From positions 62,001 through 126,000 of the forward strand of contig JALJCO010007127.1 of the NCBI GenBank assembly GCA_023101725.1: a stretch of DNA of 64,000 nucleotides, in the 5' to 3' direction. Position numbers and translations under genes: made by a program. Of this stretch, positions 13,823 through 23,280 are shown one piece after another (within the stretch, counting starts at the first letter, position 1; each line of letters begins with the position of its first letter). The notes under the pieces were generated by a model. It was not told the DNA's origin and ran no database searches. It saw nothing but the letters and a program-made list of their open reading frames with translations. This stretch comes from Atherinomorus stipes (taxonomy: Eukaryota > Chordata > Actinopteri > Atheriniformes > Atherinidae).

Positions 13823-14125
13823 AGGCCCTGTACCTGATTTTAATCTCTCTAAGAAAAATGCTTTCTACACGGTATAATATGTGGTAAAAGAGGTAATTTC
13901 ATGAAAATAAATGACTCATTGATTTAGGGCTGTCCCAAACGATTATTTTCAGAATCGATTCATATTTCGATTATTTTTTCGATGTATCGATGCATCTGAT
14001 TCGATTTTTTAAATTATTTATTAATCAAATGATTTTTTTATTGCTTGATTAATATGACAATGAATTTAACCAGAACAAAACCAAAAATGCTAAATACTGT
14101 GTGAATAATAAAAATCTTGTGCAGA

Positions 14126-14272
14126 TTCAACTAAGTTTCACAGAAGCCTTTTCCCTTCACAACTGCAATTTGTGTCACCATATTATTAGAAGAAAATTCA
14201 ACTACTTAACGAGGTGCAAAAAGCACTCCTGGGAGTTTACGTTTCAGTGCTCGTGCATTGCAGTAGTGCTGC
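14126..14272 (+). repeat. left arm of an inverted duplication
   Basis: This segment (containing CACAGAAGCCTTTTCCCTTC and CACTCCTGGGAGTTTAC) recurs in reverse complement at about 14651-14800. The arms are roughly 90% identical and flank the BED-finger fragment. Confidence 0.7.
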
Positions 14273-14300
14273 TGTGAAACGATATTTTCATTCTGCAGAG

Positions 14301-14552
14301 CTAGCAGAGTACGATGTTATGTGGTTCCTTGGTAAAGTAATCCCACACCTTTGAAGTAAGTGCTCGTGAACGTAGTGGGTTACTTGCACTTGTTGATGCT
14401 GTTCTATCGGATTCTGAATTGTGCATGAGCTCAGTTTCACTCTCTCGGCACATCACCATCTCTGCTGTTGTTTCTGGCAGCTCTACTAACTTCGACAACG
14501 CTGTTTCCGGTTTCCCTTCGAAATAAGAGCATTCAACTTTTTTTGTTGCCAT
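14301..14552 (-). pseudogene. hAT transposase N-terminal fragment (BED-finger start)
   Basis: An 83-codon minus-strand frame begins MATKKVECSYF, is Glu/Ser/Thr-rich, and ends with SKVWDYFTKEP followed by a stop. SKVWDYF is the opening signature of the BED zinc finger at the N-terminus of hAT transposases and ZBED proteins. The zinc ligands and the catalytic domain are missing, so this is a truncated relic. The assignment rests on that one motif plus the hAT-like ends around it. Confidence 0.5.
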
Positions 14553-14650
14553 TTTTCTGATGCATCGATGTACGTTATATAAATCGACATATTTACTGAA
14601 TCAAATATGTCGACTCATCGTCGCGTCGGGGAGTTCAAACTGGGCTTGGG

Positions 14651-14800
14651 CAGCACTACTGCAATGCACGAGCACTGAAAAGTAAACTCCCAGGAGTGCT
14701 TTTGCACTTCGTTAAGTAGTTTAATTTTCTTCTAATAATAAGGTGACACAAATTGCAGTTGTGAAGGGAAAAGGCTTCTGTGAAACTCAGTTGAGTTGAA
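14651..14800 (-). repeat. right arm of an inverted duplication
   Basis: Reverse-complement copy of 14126-14272. Together with the roughly 380-bp centre it makes a large imperfect palindrome. It continues rightward into a common-looking fish repeat (GGCCCTAATGGGAAGCCATT). Confidence 0.7.
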
Positions 14801-15033
14801 CTGGGCTTACAGTTCAAACTAAACTGTTCACCTCGCTCAAAGTGCAAAATCAGGTATAGCGCCTTTAAGTATGGCCCTAATGGGAAGCCATTTTGGACAA
14901 AATGACATTGAGTTAAAAAAGGCGGGAAAACATATTTTTGTGTCAAAAAATATTGAACCATGACACTAAAGTACCAAACGGAACAGTGACTTTTTTTGTA
15001 TTGTTGCATTAACAATACAGTAGACTACGGTCC

Positions 15034-15325
15034 CTCCCACAGGCGGTGAGTCTTCAGGAAGGGGGACCCATGTCATCCTCTTGGGCTGAGTCCGACTGGG
15101 CCCCATGGGCAAAGGCCCGGCCACTGGGTGCTTGACTCTGTGATCCACCTCCAGGCCTAGCTCCAGAGGGGGGTTCCAGGGACCCGAGTCCGGTCAAGGG
15201 GCACGTGAGGAAATTATATTTTTCTTGATAAGGGGTCTTTTGAGCTGTGCTTTGTCTGGTCCCTCCCCTAGAGACCTATATGCCATGGGTGACCCTACCA
15301 GGTGCATAAGCCCCAGACAACAATA
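15034..15325 (+). mobile_element. GC-rich LINE-associated segment, left of an insertion
   Basis: This unusually GC-rich stretch (GACTGGGCCCCATGGGCAAA, CCTCCAGGCCTAGCTCCAG) looks like the untranslated part of a common fish non-LTR element. It breaks at CCCCAGACAACAATA and appears to resume at 16029 with TAGCTCCTAGGATC once the inverted-repeat element at 15326-16028 is removed. Recognition is from general familiarity with teleost repeats, not a search. Confidence 0.5.
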
Positions 15326-16028
15326 GGTGCATTCGTACTGTATGAACCTTTTGAAGTTCCTGTAACCTTTTCAGGAATAGGGCAGTTTTTTGAGCATTCA
15401 GATAGACAGAAAATAGGGACCACAGCCCTCAGTTCCTAAAACCATTTTAGCTCCTACTCTGAGGCAGGGTTTTTTGGGGGTTTCATAGGAACCCATATAA
15501 TGTAGGTGTTTAGTATTTTGTCGCCCCTGAACGCAAACAATTGAATAACGTCTTAAATGTTTACAGATACAGTATGACACGGATATAACCGATGCATGTT
15601 TAATAAGTTAAACCGTCAAATAAAAATTCTCATTTGTCTGCAGCGCTCTTCTCTCCTTTCTCCTCCATGAAACGAAGAACATCGTCTGCCACGCGATTTT
15701 TGTTCTCATGGCTCTTTCTGTGCTCTTCCAGCCTCCATGTTAGGTGCTTGATGTAATCGTCCTTGATAAATAATCCCATCATGCAGACCATGAAAACAGT
15801 TGTTTTGTCTTCTCTCCATATTTTTCGTGATTTATGTTTTATTTTATTGGGGAACAAAAGCAACACATCTGTCACAGACGGTTGCGTTACATCAGTCCCC
15901 ATCAAGGTCCCTGACTCATGTGCGAATGCGAAATCAAACAGTTCCCCTGGAGCGGGGAAGTTTATAGAACAAAATTTGGGGTATGTTCTTAGAACTGCGT
16001 TATTAGAACTACTCTGTCCAAATGCGGC
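15326..16028. mobile_element. inverted-repeat element, copy B (family shared with 8627-9579)
   Basis: It starts GGTGCATTCGTACTGT and ends with the inverted GCCGCATTTGGACAG. Near the ends it shares GAACCTTTTGAAGTTCCTGT and TTAGAACTGCGTTATTAGAA with copy A. It sits inside LINE-like sequence and may have duplicated 2-3 bases (ATA/TATA) at the junctions. A minus-strand frame of 91 codons at 15630-15905 has no recognisable similarity. Confidence 0.6.
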
Positions 16029-16599
16029 TATAGCTCCTAGGATCTTTGGAACATGTAAACCCCTCCACCATGGTAAGGTGACAGCTCATGGAGGCGGAGG
16101 ATTGGGTCTGTTTTCCAGATGATGTGGTTCTGTTGGTCTTATCAGGCCGTGATCTCCAACGTTTGCTAGAGTGAATCGCAGTTGAGTGTGAAGCGGTTGG
16201 GATGAGAATCAGCACCTCCAAATCAGAGACCATGGTCCTCAGCTGGAAAAGGGTGGTATGTCCCTTTCGGGTTGGGGGTAAGGTCCTGCTCCAGGTGGAG
16301 GAGTTCAAGTATCCTATCTTGGGATCTTTTTCACAAGTGAGGGGAAAATGGAGCGGGAGATTGACAGACGGATCGGTGCAGCGACTGCAGTGATGCCGAT
16401 TGAATCGGTGATGGTGAAGAAGGAGCTGAACCTGAAGAAGATGCTCTCAATTTACCGGATGATCTATGTCCCCACCCGAGCCTATGGTCATGAACTGTGG
16501 GTAGTGACCAAAAAAAAAAGATTGCGGGTGTAAGCAACCAAAATGAGTTTCTTTTGCAGGGTGTCTGGGTTCTCCCTAAGAGATAGGGTGAGGAGATAG
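16029..16599 (+). mobile_element. LINE fragment, reverse-transcriptase C-terminal part (first half)
   Basis: Translated on the plus strand, with frame breaks, the segment gives DDVVLLVLSGRDLQRLLE, then MRISTSKSETMVLSWKR, VGGKVLLQVEEFKY, REIDRRIGAATAVM and YVPTRAYGHELWVVTK. These are the D-D block and the downstream thumb and C-terminal region of a non-LTR retrotransposon reverse transcriptase. Stops and frameshifts show it is dead. It is cut at 16599 by a hAT-like insertion and resumes at 17533. Confidence 0.75.
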
Positions 16600-17532
16600 T
16601 AGGGCTGGGCGATAATGGCCAAAAATAAATATCACAATATATTGAGCAGTTCACCTCGGTAACGATAAATGGACAATAAACCTACCTATAAACCAGCTAA
16701 AACAGACAAAAACTACTTTTATTTTCATTTTATTAAAACAGATATTCTGCCTTAACTGGAACTTCACGTGACTTCTTGTTTGGCAGATAAATTAACACGT
16801 TCCTCAATAAACACCCAGTCGATGTTTTGGACATAGTATGAGAAGTACTGTGAAACTGAAATACAAACATACAAATATACAAATGAATGAATGAATTATG
16901 AATTATTAAATTCATTAACTCAAATGAGTTAGATTCTTATTTACATATGAGCAAATATTACTTTGTGTCCATGAAAACCAGTGCTGAGTCTCCCACTAAA
17001 TGCACACACGACTACTGATTAGCATGAATTAATTAAAGGGGGGGGGGGGGGGCAGCCAGAAGAAGGGGGGGTATTCCCGGGGGGGGGGGGGAACACTCGG
17101 TCTCTCGGGTGCCTCTTCCCCCCCCCCCAAAAATTTAAGGGCCCCAGCTAACTTAACATTGGAAAACCCATAAACAGGCTAACGCAATTAGCATCACTAC
17201 CTATGTCAAAACGTTTAACAAAAACAACGTTCCTTCAAACGTTTATCACTTAATACTGACATCAAATAAACGTCACTGATCATTTACAGACATATGTTGT
17301 ACAGAAAACATGCAAGAGATGATGAAAAACATAAAGCTCCAGTGCAGGACTGTCACGTTACAAGAACCTGCGGCAAGTTTGAGAGAACAAAAATGTCCCG
17401 TTTAGCAATTCCACTGCCGGCTTTCTTAAATGGGCCGGAGCACCGAACATACCGACATGGGAAAAAAATTACGTCGGTAATAAATAAATAAATGTCGGTG
17501 TCTGTAAATTTTCAGTTTATCGCCCAGCCCTA
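16600..17532. mobile_element. hAT-like element inserted into the LINE fragment
   Basis: Perfect 15-bp inverted ends, TAGGGCTGGGCGATA, lie at 16600 and 17532. The 8-bp flanks, GGAGATAG (16592-16599) and CGAGATAG (17533-17540), agree in 7 of 8 positions, as expected for hAT. Removing the element makes the LINE sequence continuous. The interior has no intact transposase and contains G runs at 17038-17052 and 17079-17091 and a C run near 17119. Confidence 0.8.
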
Positions 17533-17765
17533 CGAGATAGGTCATCTGAGACAGGCTCAAAGTAGAGCCACTTCTCTTTGTCATCGAGAAGAGCCAGATG
17601 AGGTGGCTCGGGGATCTTGTCAGGATGTCTCCTGGACGCCTCCCTGGTTAGGTGCTCCAGGTATATCCCACTGGGTTGAGACTCCAGGGAAGACCCAGGA
17701 CACGCTGAAGGGACTATCTCTTGGCTGGCCTAGGAACGCCTTCACTCACTCTGAACTCTGAACAT
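17533..17765 (+). mobile_element. LINE fragment (second half)
   Basis: Continuation of the 16029-16599 fragment. Translation in shifted frames gives elements such as MRWLGDL and MSPGRLPG, typical of the C-terminal end of this fish LINE family (a W-L-G-H-like motif followed by an R/P-rich tail). It ends close to the start of the next inverted-repeat element. Confidence 0.65.
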
Positions 17766-18087
17766 GCAGCTTACTGAGATCATTTTACACAACTTAACAT
17801 AAAGCTGTATGATTTCCTGGCCAGCGGTCTTCGCGTATCAACAGTGACCAGGCCCCCACTTCGTCCTGTGAGCTGAGATCTGCCCAGTTTTCCTTATAAA
17901 AGAAAGTAGTCCCGGCTAGATTCTGGGGTCACGAAAGTATAAGTTTAGGGTTCACAAATCAACATGGGTTCGAAAGTGTGATCATATTGACTCACAAAAT
18001 CACATACCCGAAAAATCAGGACCTCGCAATCGCTCGGTCCTATTTTCTCACCACTCATATCACTGCGCGCTGTCAAACTGTCAGCCT

Positions 18088-18410
18088 TTGCTCGCGTTCC
18101 AACAGCTGTTGCGCTGTTTACTGTCAGTAAATGAAGGTGTCATGTCGGACTACGAAACTAGTGATGATGACGATATTCCATTTCACCTAACACCAAAGGG
18201 ATACCTTTATGAACCGGAATGCACAGAAGACGAAATTAATCAGATGGAGTTAGAGCGGGGAGAGAGAGAGAGTGGAGAGAAGGAGATGTGTGAGGCCAAC
18301 GAGCTGAAGTTGAACCGACAAGAAATAGGCTGAATGACAAGTGGTGGTGCACTTGTTCGAAGTGTCCACTGATGCCAACAGAGGTGGAGAGCTTTTGCTG
18401 CCATGAGTGA
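18088..18410 (+). pseudogene. P2X7 C-terminal-like zinc-domain protein, frameshifted
   Basis: A plus-strand frame reads an acidic stretch, MSDYETSDDDDIPFHL, then GYLYEPECTEDE and a Glu/Arg-rich run, stopping at 18331-18333. A +1 shift just before the stop continues with LNDKWWCTCSKCPLMPTEVE and then SFCCHE. The pattern W-C-x-C-x2-C-x2-MPT-x2-E-x2-CC is the core of the cysteine-rich cytoplasmic domain of P2X7 receptors, also found in stand-alone 'P2X7-like' proteins of fish and invertebrates. No channel part is present. It sits inside a transposon and is broken by at least one frameshift, so it is a captured or element-encoded relic and not a receptor gene. Confidence 0.55.
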
Positions 18411-18423
18411 TTAAAAAAGTTAG

Positions 18424-18753
18424 TCAAAGTAAAAAAGAAAAAAAGTCAAAGTTAGCGACAGCTTCTAAACACGGCTGTAAAAGCGGCATCAAATTTGGAA
18501 TATGGTTCTTACCTAAGGTGCTGGCACAGCAGTGCTCTTCAAAACAATTTTCTTCTGTTGTCCTGGTTTTACTGGAACGTAATCCGCCTTGCTGAAGTGT
18601 GCACTGCACACATGAAGCTTTCATCCTTGCCACTCTTGTCTTGACATTGTAGCCAGTAGCAAGAAGCCAAAGTTTTCTCAAATTGACATCGTTGACAGGA
18701 AAACGATACAAAGGGGGATTTCGAACCCATGTTGATTTGTGAACTGTAAACAT
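18424..18753 (-). pseudogene. THAP-like domain fragment
   Basis: The minus-strand frame contains NPPLYRFPVNDVNLRKLWLL, resembling the F-P-x-D-x3-R-x2-W-L core of THAP DNA-binding domains. In a neighbouring frame (18569-18757) follows SFMCAVHTSARR, similar to the C-S-x-H-F end of the domain. The two parts lie in different frames, so the domain is broken. THAP domains occur in P-element and Kolobok-type transposases, which fits the TTAA-type element around it. Moderate to low confidence without an alignment. Confidence 0.4.
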
Positions 18754-18905
18754 ACACTATCCTGACCCCAGAATCTAGCTGGGACTACTCCGGGCAGATC
18801 TCAGCTCACAGGACAAAGTGGGGGCCTGGTCACTGTTGATACACGAAGACCGCTGGCCAGGAAATCATACAGCTTTATTTTAAAAAATCCGAACCATCCC
18901 TTTAA

Positions 18906-20934
18906 CGTATTACATCAGCAGAAAGATGAGATGGCATGACAAACAAACAATAAATAAATTAATACACTCACTCATGGGCAATAAACAGTGTTGGATCATT
19001 TTACATAAATTGACATTAAAAATCGACATCTGTCAACATCTTTGAACATACTGATCACGTAAAGTTTGCTCACTTTTTATGCACCTTTAGTTCTGGAAAT
19101 CAGCAGCTATAGACACCTCAGTCAATAGTGCGTTTGACAGAATAAAAAAGTTATACTGAAAATGCTCTTTTTTGTGGGGTGGGGGAGGGGGTTTCTTATT
19201 ATCTTATACTGATAAGTTCCTGCCCCCAGAAACACATAAGCAAAAAGAAACAAACATCATGACATCAAGCCTGAGGAGGATTATCGTCGCAGACATTAAG
19301 ATTCGTGTGTTAACCTTTAATCTTTCTGCATGTCAACAGCTGAGAACCCAGAAAACAAAGCAGACAATAATAGAGTTGATAATGTAGCTTTCAGTAAAAA
19401 CCAGATTCTGTGTTGAGAAGGTTTCTAATGCCCTGTCTCTGGGGCCCCCCTGTGGCCTATTGAGTCAATTCTGCTCTTCCCCATGAACTGGAATCAACAT
19501 GTGAGCAATGACATGCTATAACCCCCCCCCCCCCCCACATGTCCACACACACACACATGCACATGCACGCACACGCAGCTTGGAAACATCCAAACATACA
19601 TTTTCATCCCTTTTATCCCAGAGGCAGCAGCTCTGCATTAAACTCTCGGCCTCGTCCTATCCTTTACGCCTCAGCATTTTAGAAGAGTTTAGCTTCTTAT
19701 CTGGACAGCTTGTCATGTGAGCGACTGGAGGAAAACTGAATGCCTCTGGTTGAAGTGGATAAAAAAGGATATTGGATGGCGGGGGGGGGGGGGGGGGGGG
19801 GCACACTAACTTCTCCATTCAGTCTGATGTAAATAAGAGGCTTCTCCATTCTTTATATTGCTTATTGATCTTTTGTTCAATGGCTGACTGCAGAGAGAGA
19901 CAGAGCGAAGGAGAGATAGTTAGAAGGCAGAGAGAACCACAGCAGCGTCTTCCTCAGCACACATTATTAGCAATTCATACATGGCTCACAAGAAAAATCA
20001 TACCTCTAAGTTTGGAAAAACAAGTGCTTGCTTATATCTGAGCTTTCATGAATGAGAAAGACATTTGATTTTTATATGGTAATTTATACATGTTTTTAAA
20101 TGAAACTATTTGCTTCACTGCTTGTAGCAAAAAAAGGAAAGTATGAAGAACTAACCAATACTTCCTGTCAGATCTGTATGTTGCCAAAACAATGTTCTCA
20201 TTCTGCAATGGAAGAATAAAGAAGGAGTCATTTTGAACACTCAAATCAACACAAACGCATAGCCTCAATACACACTGCCAAAAAAACATCACATCGATTC
20301 TGGACACACAAAAAAAAAAAACACAAAAGAATCTGCATGCAGGGACAGAAAAGGAATATCTGCTCTACGGTTTGTTTATGTTTCCTCTTTAGCACAGTTG
20401 GATTGGATATGACATCAGCACACACACACACACACACAAAAAAACAAGAGTAGATATGAAAACACCCAAGCAGACATTCATACCCACAACATGAAGACCT
20501 GTTCAATCTTGTATCATCTGAACAGCTCAAGGAACAAATGAAATCTTCTAGTGATTTAGAAGAAACAATCAAGTTATCTGTGAGACAGCGCCGACCTCCA
20601 AGTATTTTTTTTTCTTAAAAAAACAAATCAATATATGATCAAAACGAATATGATTAAATGCACACTGTTAATTCCCAAATACACTCACACAAAAAATATT
20701 TTATTCAAGCATAAATTAAATCTTTCTGAATGTTAATCACGGTGATTGAAAAACAGTTAATCTGTGTCTTGAGATGCTGAATGCTTACATATTTATATTG
20801 GACAAACACAAAACACTGAAAACGTGCAAACCCAATGCCAAAAGTGGAACACTGCAAAATGTTAATGAAAACAGAATGCAATGACTTCATATTCTGCACT
20901 GTTTTCTTGTTTGTTTTTTTGTACTACTATGAAT
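18906..20934. other. non-coding, microsatellites only
   Basis: No gene recognised. It contains a C run (19522-19536) followed by CA-rich sequence to about 19576, a 21-base G run (19781-19801) and a CA run near 20420-20438. Open frames here are simple-sequence artefacts. Confidence 0.45.
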
Positions 20935-21085
20935 ATTTTACTCACACAAGCTTATGCACACTCAGACTTACTCCTAGTGTCAATTTAAAATCACTATCTA
21001 ACTTAGAATTCATGCTTTTGGGCTGTGGGAGGAAGCCCGACTACCTAAAGGGATTTCACATGAACAGGAAGAACATGCAAGTTCT
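20935..21085 (-). mobile_element. L2/SINE-type retroposon fragment
   Basis: On the minus strand it reads AACTTGCATGTTCTTCCTGT followed by a CTTCCTCCCACAGCCC-like segment. This is the widespread fish retroposon core better preserved at 30640-30905. Divergent and truncated. Confidence 0.45.
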
Positions 21086-21179
21086 GGATATTCGAAGCAA
21101 CAGAGGAACAATAGTGCCAACCATAATACAACATGTAGCCTTGTAGCATTATGCACTATTTTTTTTATTTTTTTTTTCA

Positions 21180-22640
21180 AAAAAGAGCACCTTATAGGCA
21201 GAGTCTCAGAGAAGTAAAGGTGGGCAGAGGTTCAGCAATCAGCCAAAAACTGCATCCACACTTCACACAGTAATTGCAAAATATTTCCTAACACTGAATT
21301 CCAAATAATTTGAATATTCAATCATGTGAAGTTTATTATGTCATCATGGGATCTAGGGAAAAAGGAGACATGTCTATGCAGGATACTCAGCCAAAAACAC
21401 ACATTGGATGGGTGTGATATGGCCCTTAGGTGGCACTGCTTTAAAAGCAGGCATAACTCTGTCATGGAAAATGGGAATTTATTATTTTTCTCGTTCATAT
21501 CATGGATGCTGGGTCCTCTGGACTAGATAGGTTAGGGGAAAGTTTGCTTTTTGAAGTGCTTACTTCTAAAGCCTGCATCTCTGATAGTACATGGGTGTGT
21601 TACAGTTGATAAATTGGCAACCTGCACAGCGGGGAAAGGCAACAATGCTAAAAGGTATCCACAGGTTTTAGAGCAGCATAAGCACCCACCCATCATCGTT
21701 TTTCAGGTGGATTCTTGCACAATTCTACAAAACAATGCTAAATTACAAACAGCATCTAATATTGCAGCATGGCTTTGTATTAAAAGAGTCCAGGTGCTGG
21801 ACTGAGACTGGCCCACGTGCAATACAGATTGTGTAATATGCTGAAAACATTTGCTGCACCTCAAAATGCAAAATATGTCCTAGAAGTTTCTGGACTGTTG
21901 CGCCGCTGGAATCTCGTATTTGATAAGAAGACGACAGAATGGGACAGCAGTTGGTCTCCTCAGTTTCCTGATGTTCATGAACTGCTGTTTAATGAAGAGG
22001 GGAAATTACACATTCCCAAACATGGCACTGTTACAGCTGTTTGAGACATGATGCCATTAAAGGCAGGGTGGATGATGTTTTTTCAAAAGCTTTTTTTTGT
22101 TTTTTTGTATATTGCTTAAAGTCGTCTTCATTTTTAAAATGTAGCTTGCTCAAACCATTTTTCCAGAATCGCCTACCCTGCCTGTAAGTTCAAAACAGAC
22201 TATGAAATTTTCTTAATGCCAAAGCTTTATTGAGAGACAGGTGGAGAAAGCTTTTGTCTCTATGCCATCATGAACAGAACAAGGACAGCAAAGCTAGTAC
22301 CAAAGACGCTCAAATGAGCAAAAGCAAAGCAAGTTAGATTTAGGCAGCGACCATGTAGGGAATCACTTTACTCACTTTAGGTCAGTGAGTTTTTCACGTG
22401 AACTGTTGGACAAGAACTGATGATGTGTTCTGTCAACCCAAGCTTCTTGCCCATATTAAAGTGTTTTAATTGAAGGCTCATGGTGTCTTTTTCTCCCTTT
22501 CTTTAGAACAGAATCATACAGGGTAAGTTTATCGTTTTCAAGAAACTAAAATTTTTCCACAAATGTGAACAGTGAAAAGTCTCAATTTCAGTATTTGATA
22601 CGTTTTCTGTTTCAAATTATGAATAAAATTTTGATTTATG
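21180..22640 (+). mobile_element. Tc1/mariner relic 1 (degenerate transposase)
   Basis: From left to right the plus strand retains pieces of a common fish Tc1-like element: GCAGAGGTTCAGCAATC, GGTGGCACTGCTTTAAAAGC, AAGCCTGCATCTCTGATAG, GGTTTTAGAGCAGCATAAGC, TGGTCTCCTCAGTTTCCTGA and CTGAAATTGAGAC-type tail sequence. Their order follows the transposase gene through its C-terminal end. The frames are broken throughout and no catalytic triad is intact. A small inverted-repeat element (22057-22187) interrupts the 3' part. A second relic of the family lies at 34107-34870. Confidence 0.65.
22057..22187. mobile_element. small MITE nested in the Tc1 relic
   Basis: AAGGCAGGGTGGATGAT at the left is mirrored by CGCCTACCCTGCCT at the right, with TTAA overlapping the left edge. 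About 130 bp, no coding capacity. Confidence 0.5.
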
Positions 22641-22734
22641 TTTTCAAGACATTAAATCCTGTTTTAATTGAGAATTTCCATACCATCTGAACTTTAAAAT
22701 TGTGGAATTTGGATGTAATTTCTGACAATCAATG

Positions 22735-23280
22735 TAAAGTATGGTGGGAAAGTTTAGACACACTCCCATTAAAGAAAAGGCTAAATTCAAAATAGTCATT
22801 CAAATGACCAGAAACTAAAAAAAGCAATAATAAATGAAAAAAAATTCTAAATTATAATTTAGTAAAATAAAACACTGATTTTGAAATGTGGTTTTTAAAA
22901 GATAAAAAAAACAAACAAACAAACAAATAAACAAAACTGTCCCAGACAAATCAGAGCACCTTACTAATGAACAGTGGATCAAAATACCTGTCAGCAGGTG
23001 CAGAAGTCTGGTTGAATGTTACAGAAAACACTTGAGCGCAGTGATTACTCCAAAGTGTTGCTCAATAAAAGTTTAGTTCAGGAGCCCCATCATGCTTGTT
23101 TACTTGTTTTATTTTTGTTTGTTTTTTACATTTCCGTAGAACCACATTTTAAAATCAATGTCCTGTTTTTTGTCAAAATCTTGATTCATTATTACTTTTG
23201 TCAATTTCACCTTATTTTACTGACGGCTGATTTTTTCTGTTTTTAATGGAAGTGCGTCTAAACTTTCGCACCTTACTGTA
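22735..23280. mobile_element. Tc1-type MITE, copy 1 (core shared with 56175-56688)
   Basis: Terminal repeats of 30 bp agree in 26 positions (shared core GAAAGTTTAGAC) and begin and end with TA, as in Tc1/mariner elements. The interior shares blocks such as GGAGCCCCATCATGCTTG, CTGTCCCAGACA and ATTACTTTTGTCAATTTCA with the copy at 56175-56688, but the ends of that copy are different. No transposase. Confidence 0.7.

Larger units (their letters stand above)
13925..14660 (-). mobile_element. hAT-like element remnant
   Basis: The left end AGGGCTGTCCCAA is loosely matched by an inverted GTGCTGCCCAAG near 14643-14654, the usual terminal pattern of fish hAT elements. The AT-rich left part contains CGATTCATATTTCGATTATT-type sequence. 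Inside lies a minus-strand fragment resembling the start of a ZBED/hAT transposase (separate entry). The bases just outside the right end are an inverted copy of 14126-14272, so the locus was rearranged. Confidence 0.55.
17800..18901. mobile_element. TTAA-type (Kolobok-like) element with P2X7C-like and THAP-like fragments
   Basis: Long inverted arms, about 17800-17935 and 18765-18885, are about 85-90% identical (shared core CTGTATGATTTCCTGGCCAG). The right end continues to AGGGATGGTTCGGAT followed by TTAA (18902-18905). The matching outermost bases of the left end appear deleted. Inside are two opposed gene fragments: a plus-strand acidic protein with a P2X7 C-terminal-like cysteine motif and a minus-strand THAP-like frame. 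A THAP domain plus TTAA points to Kolobok, by inference. Confidence 0.6.
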
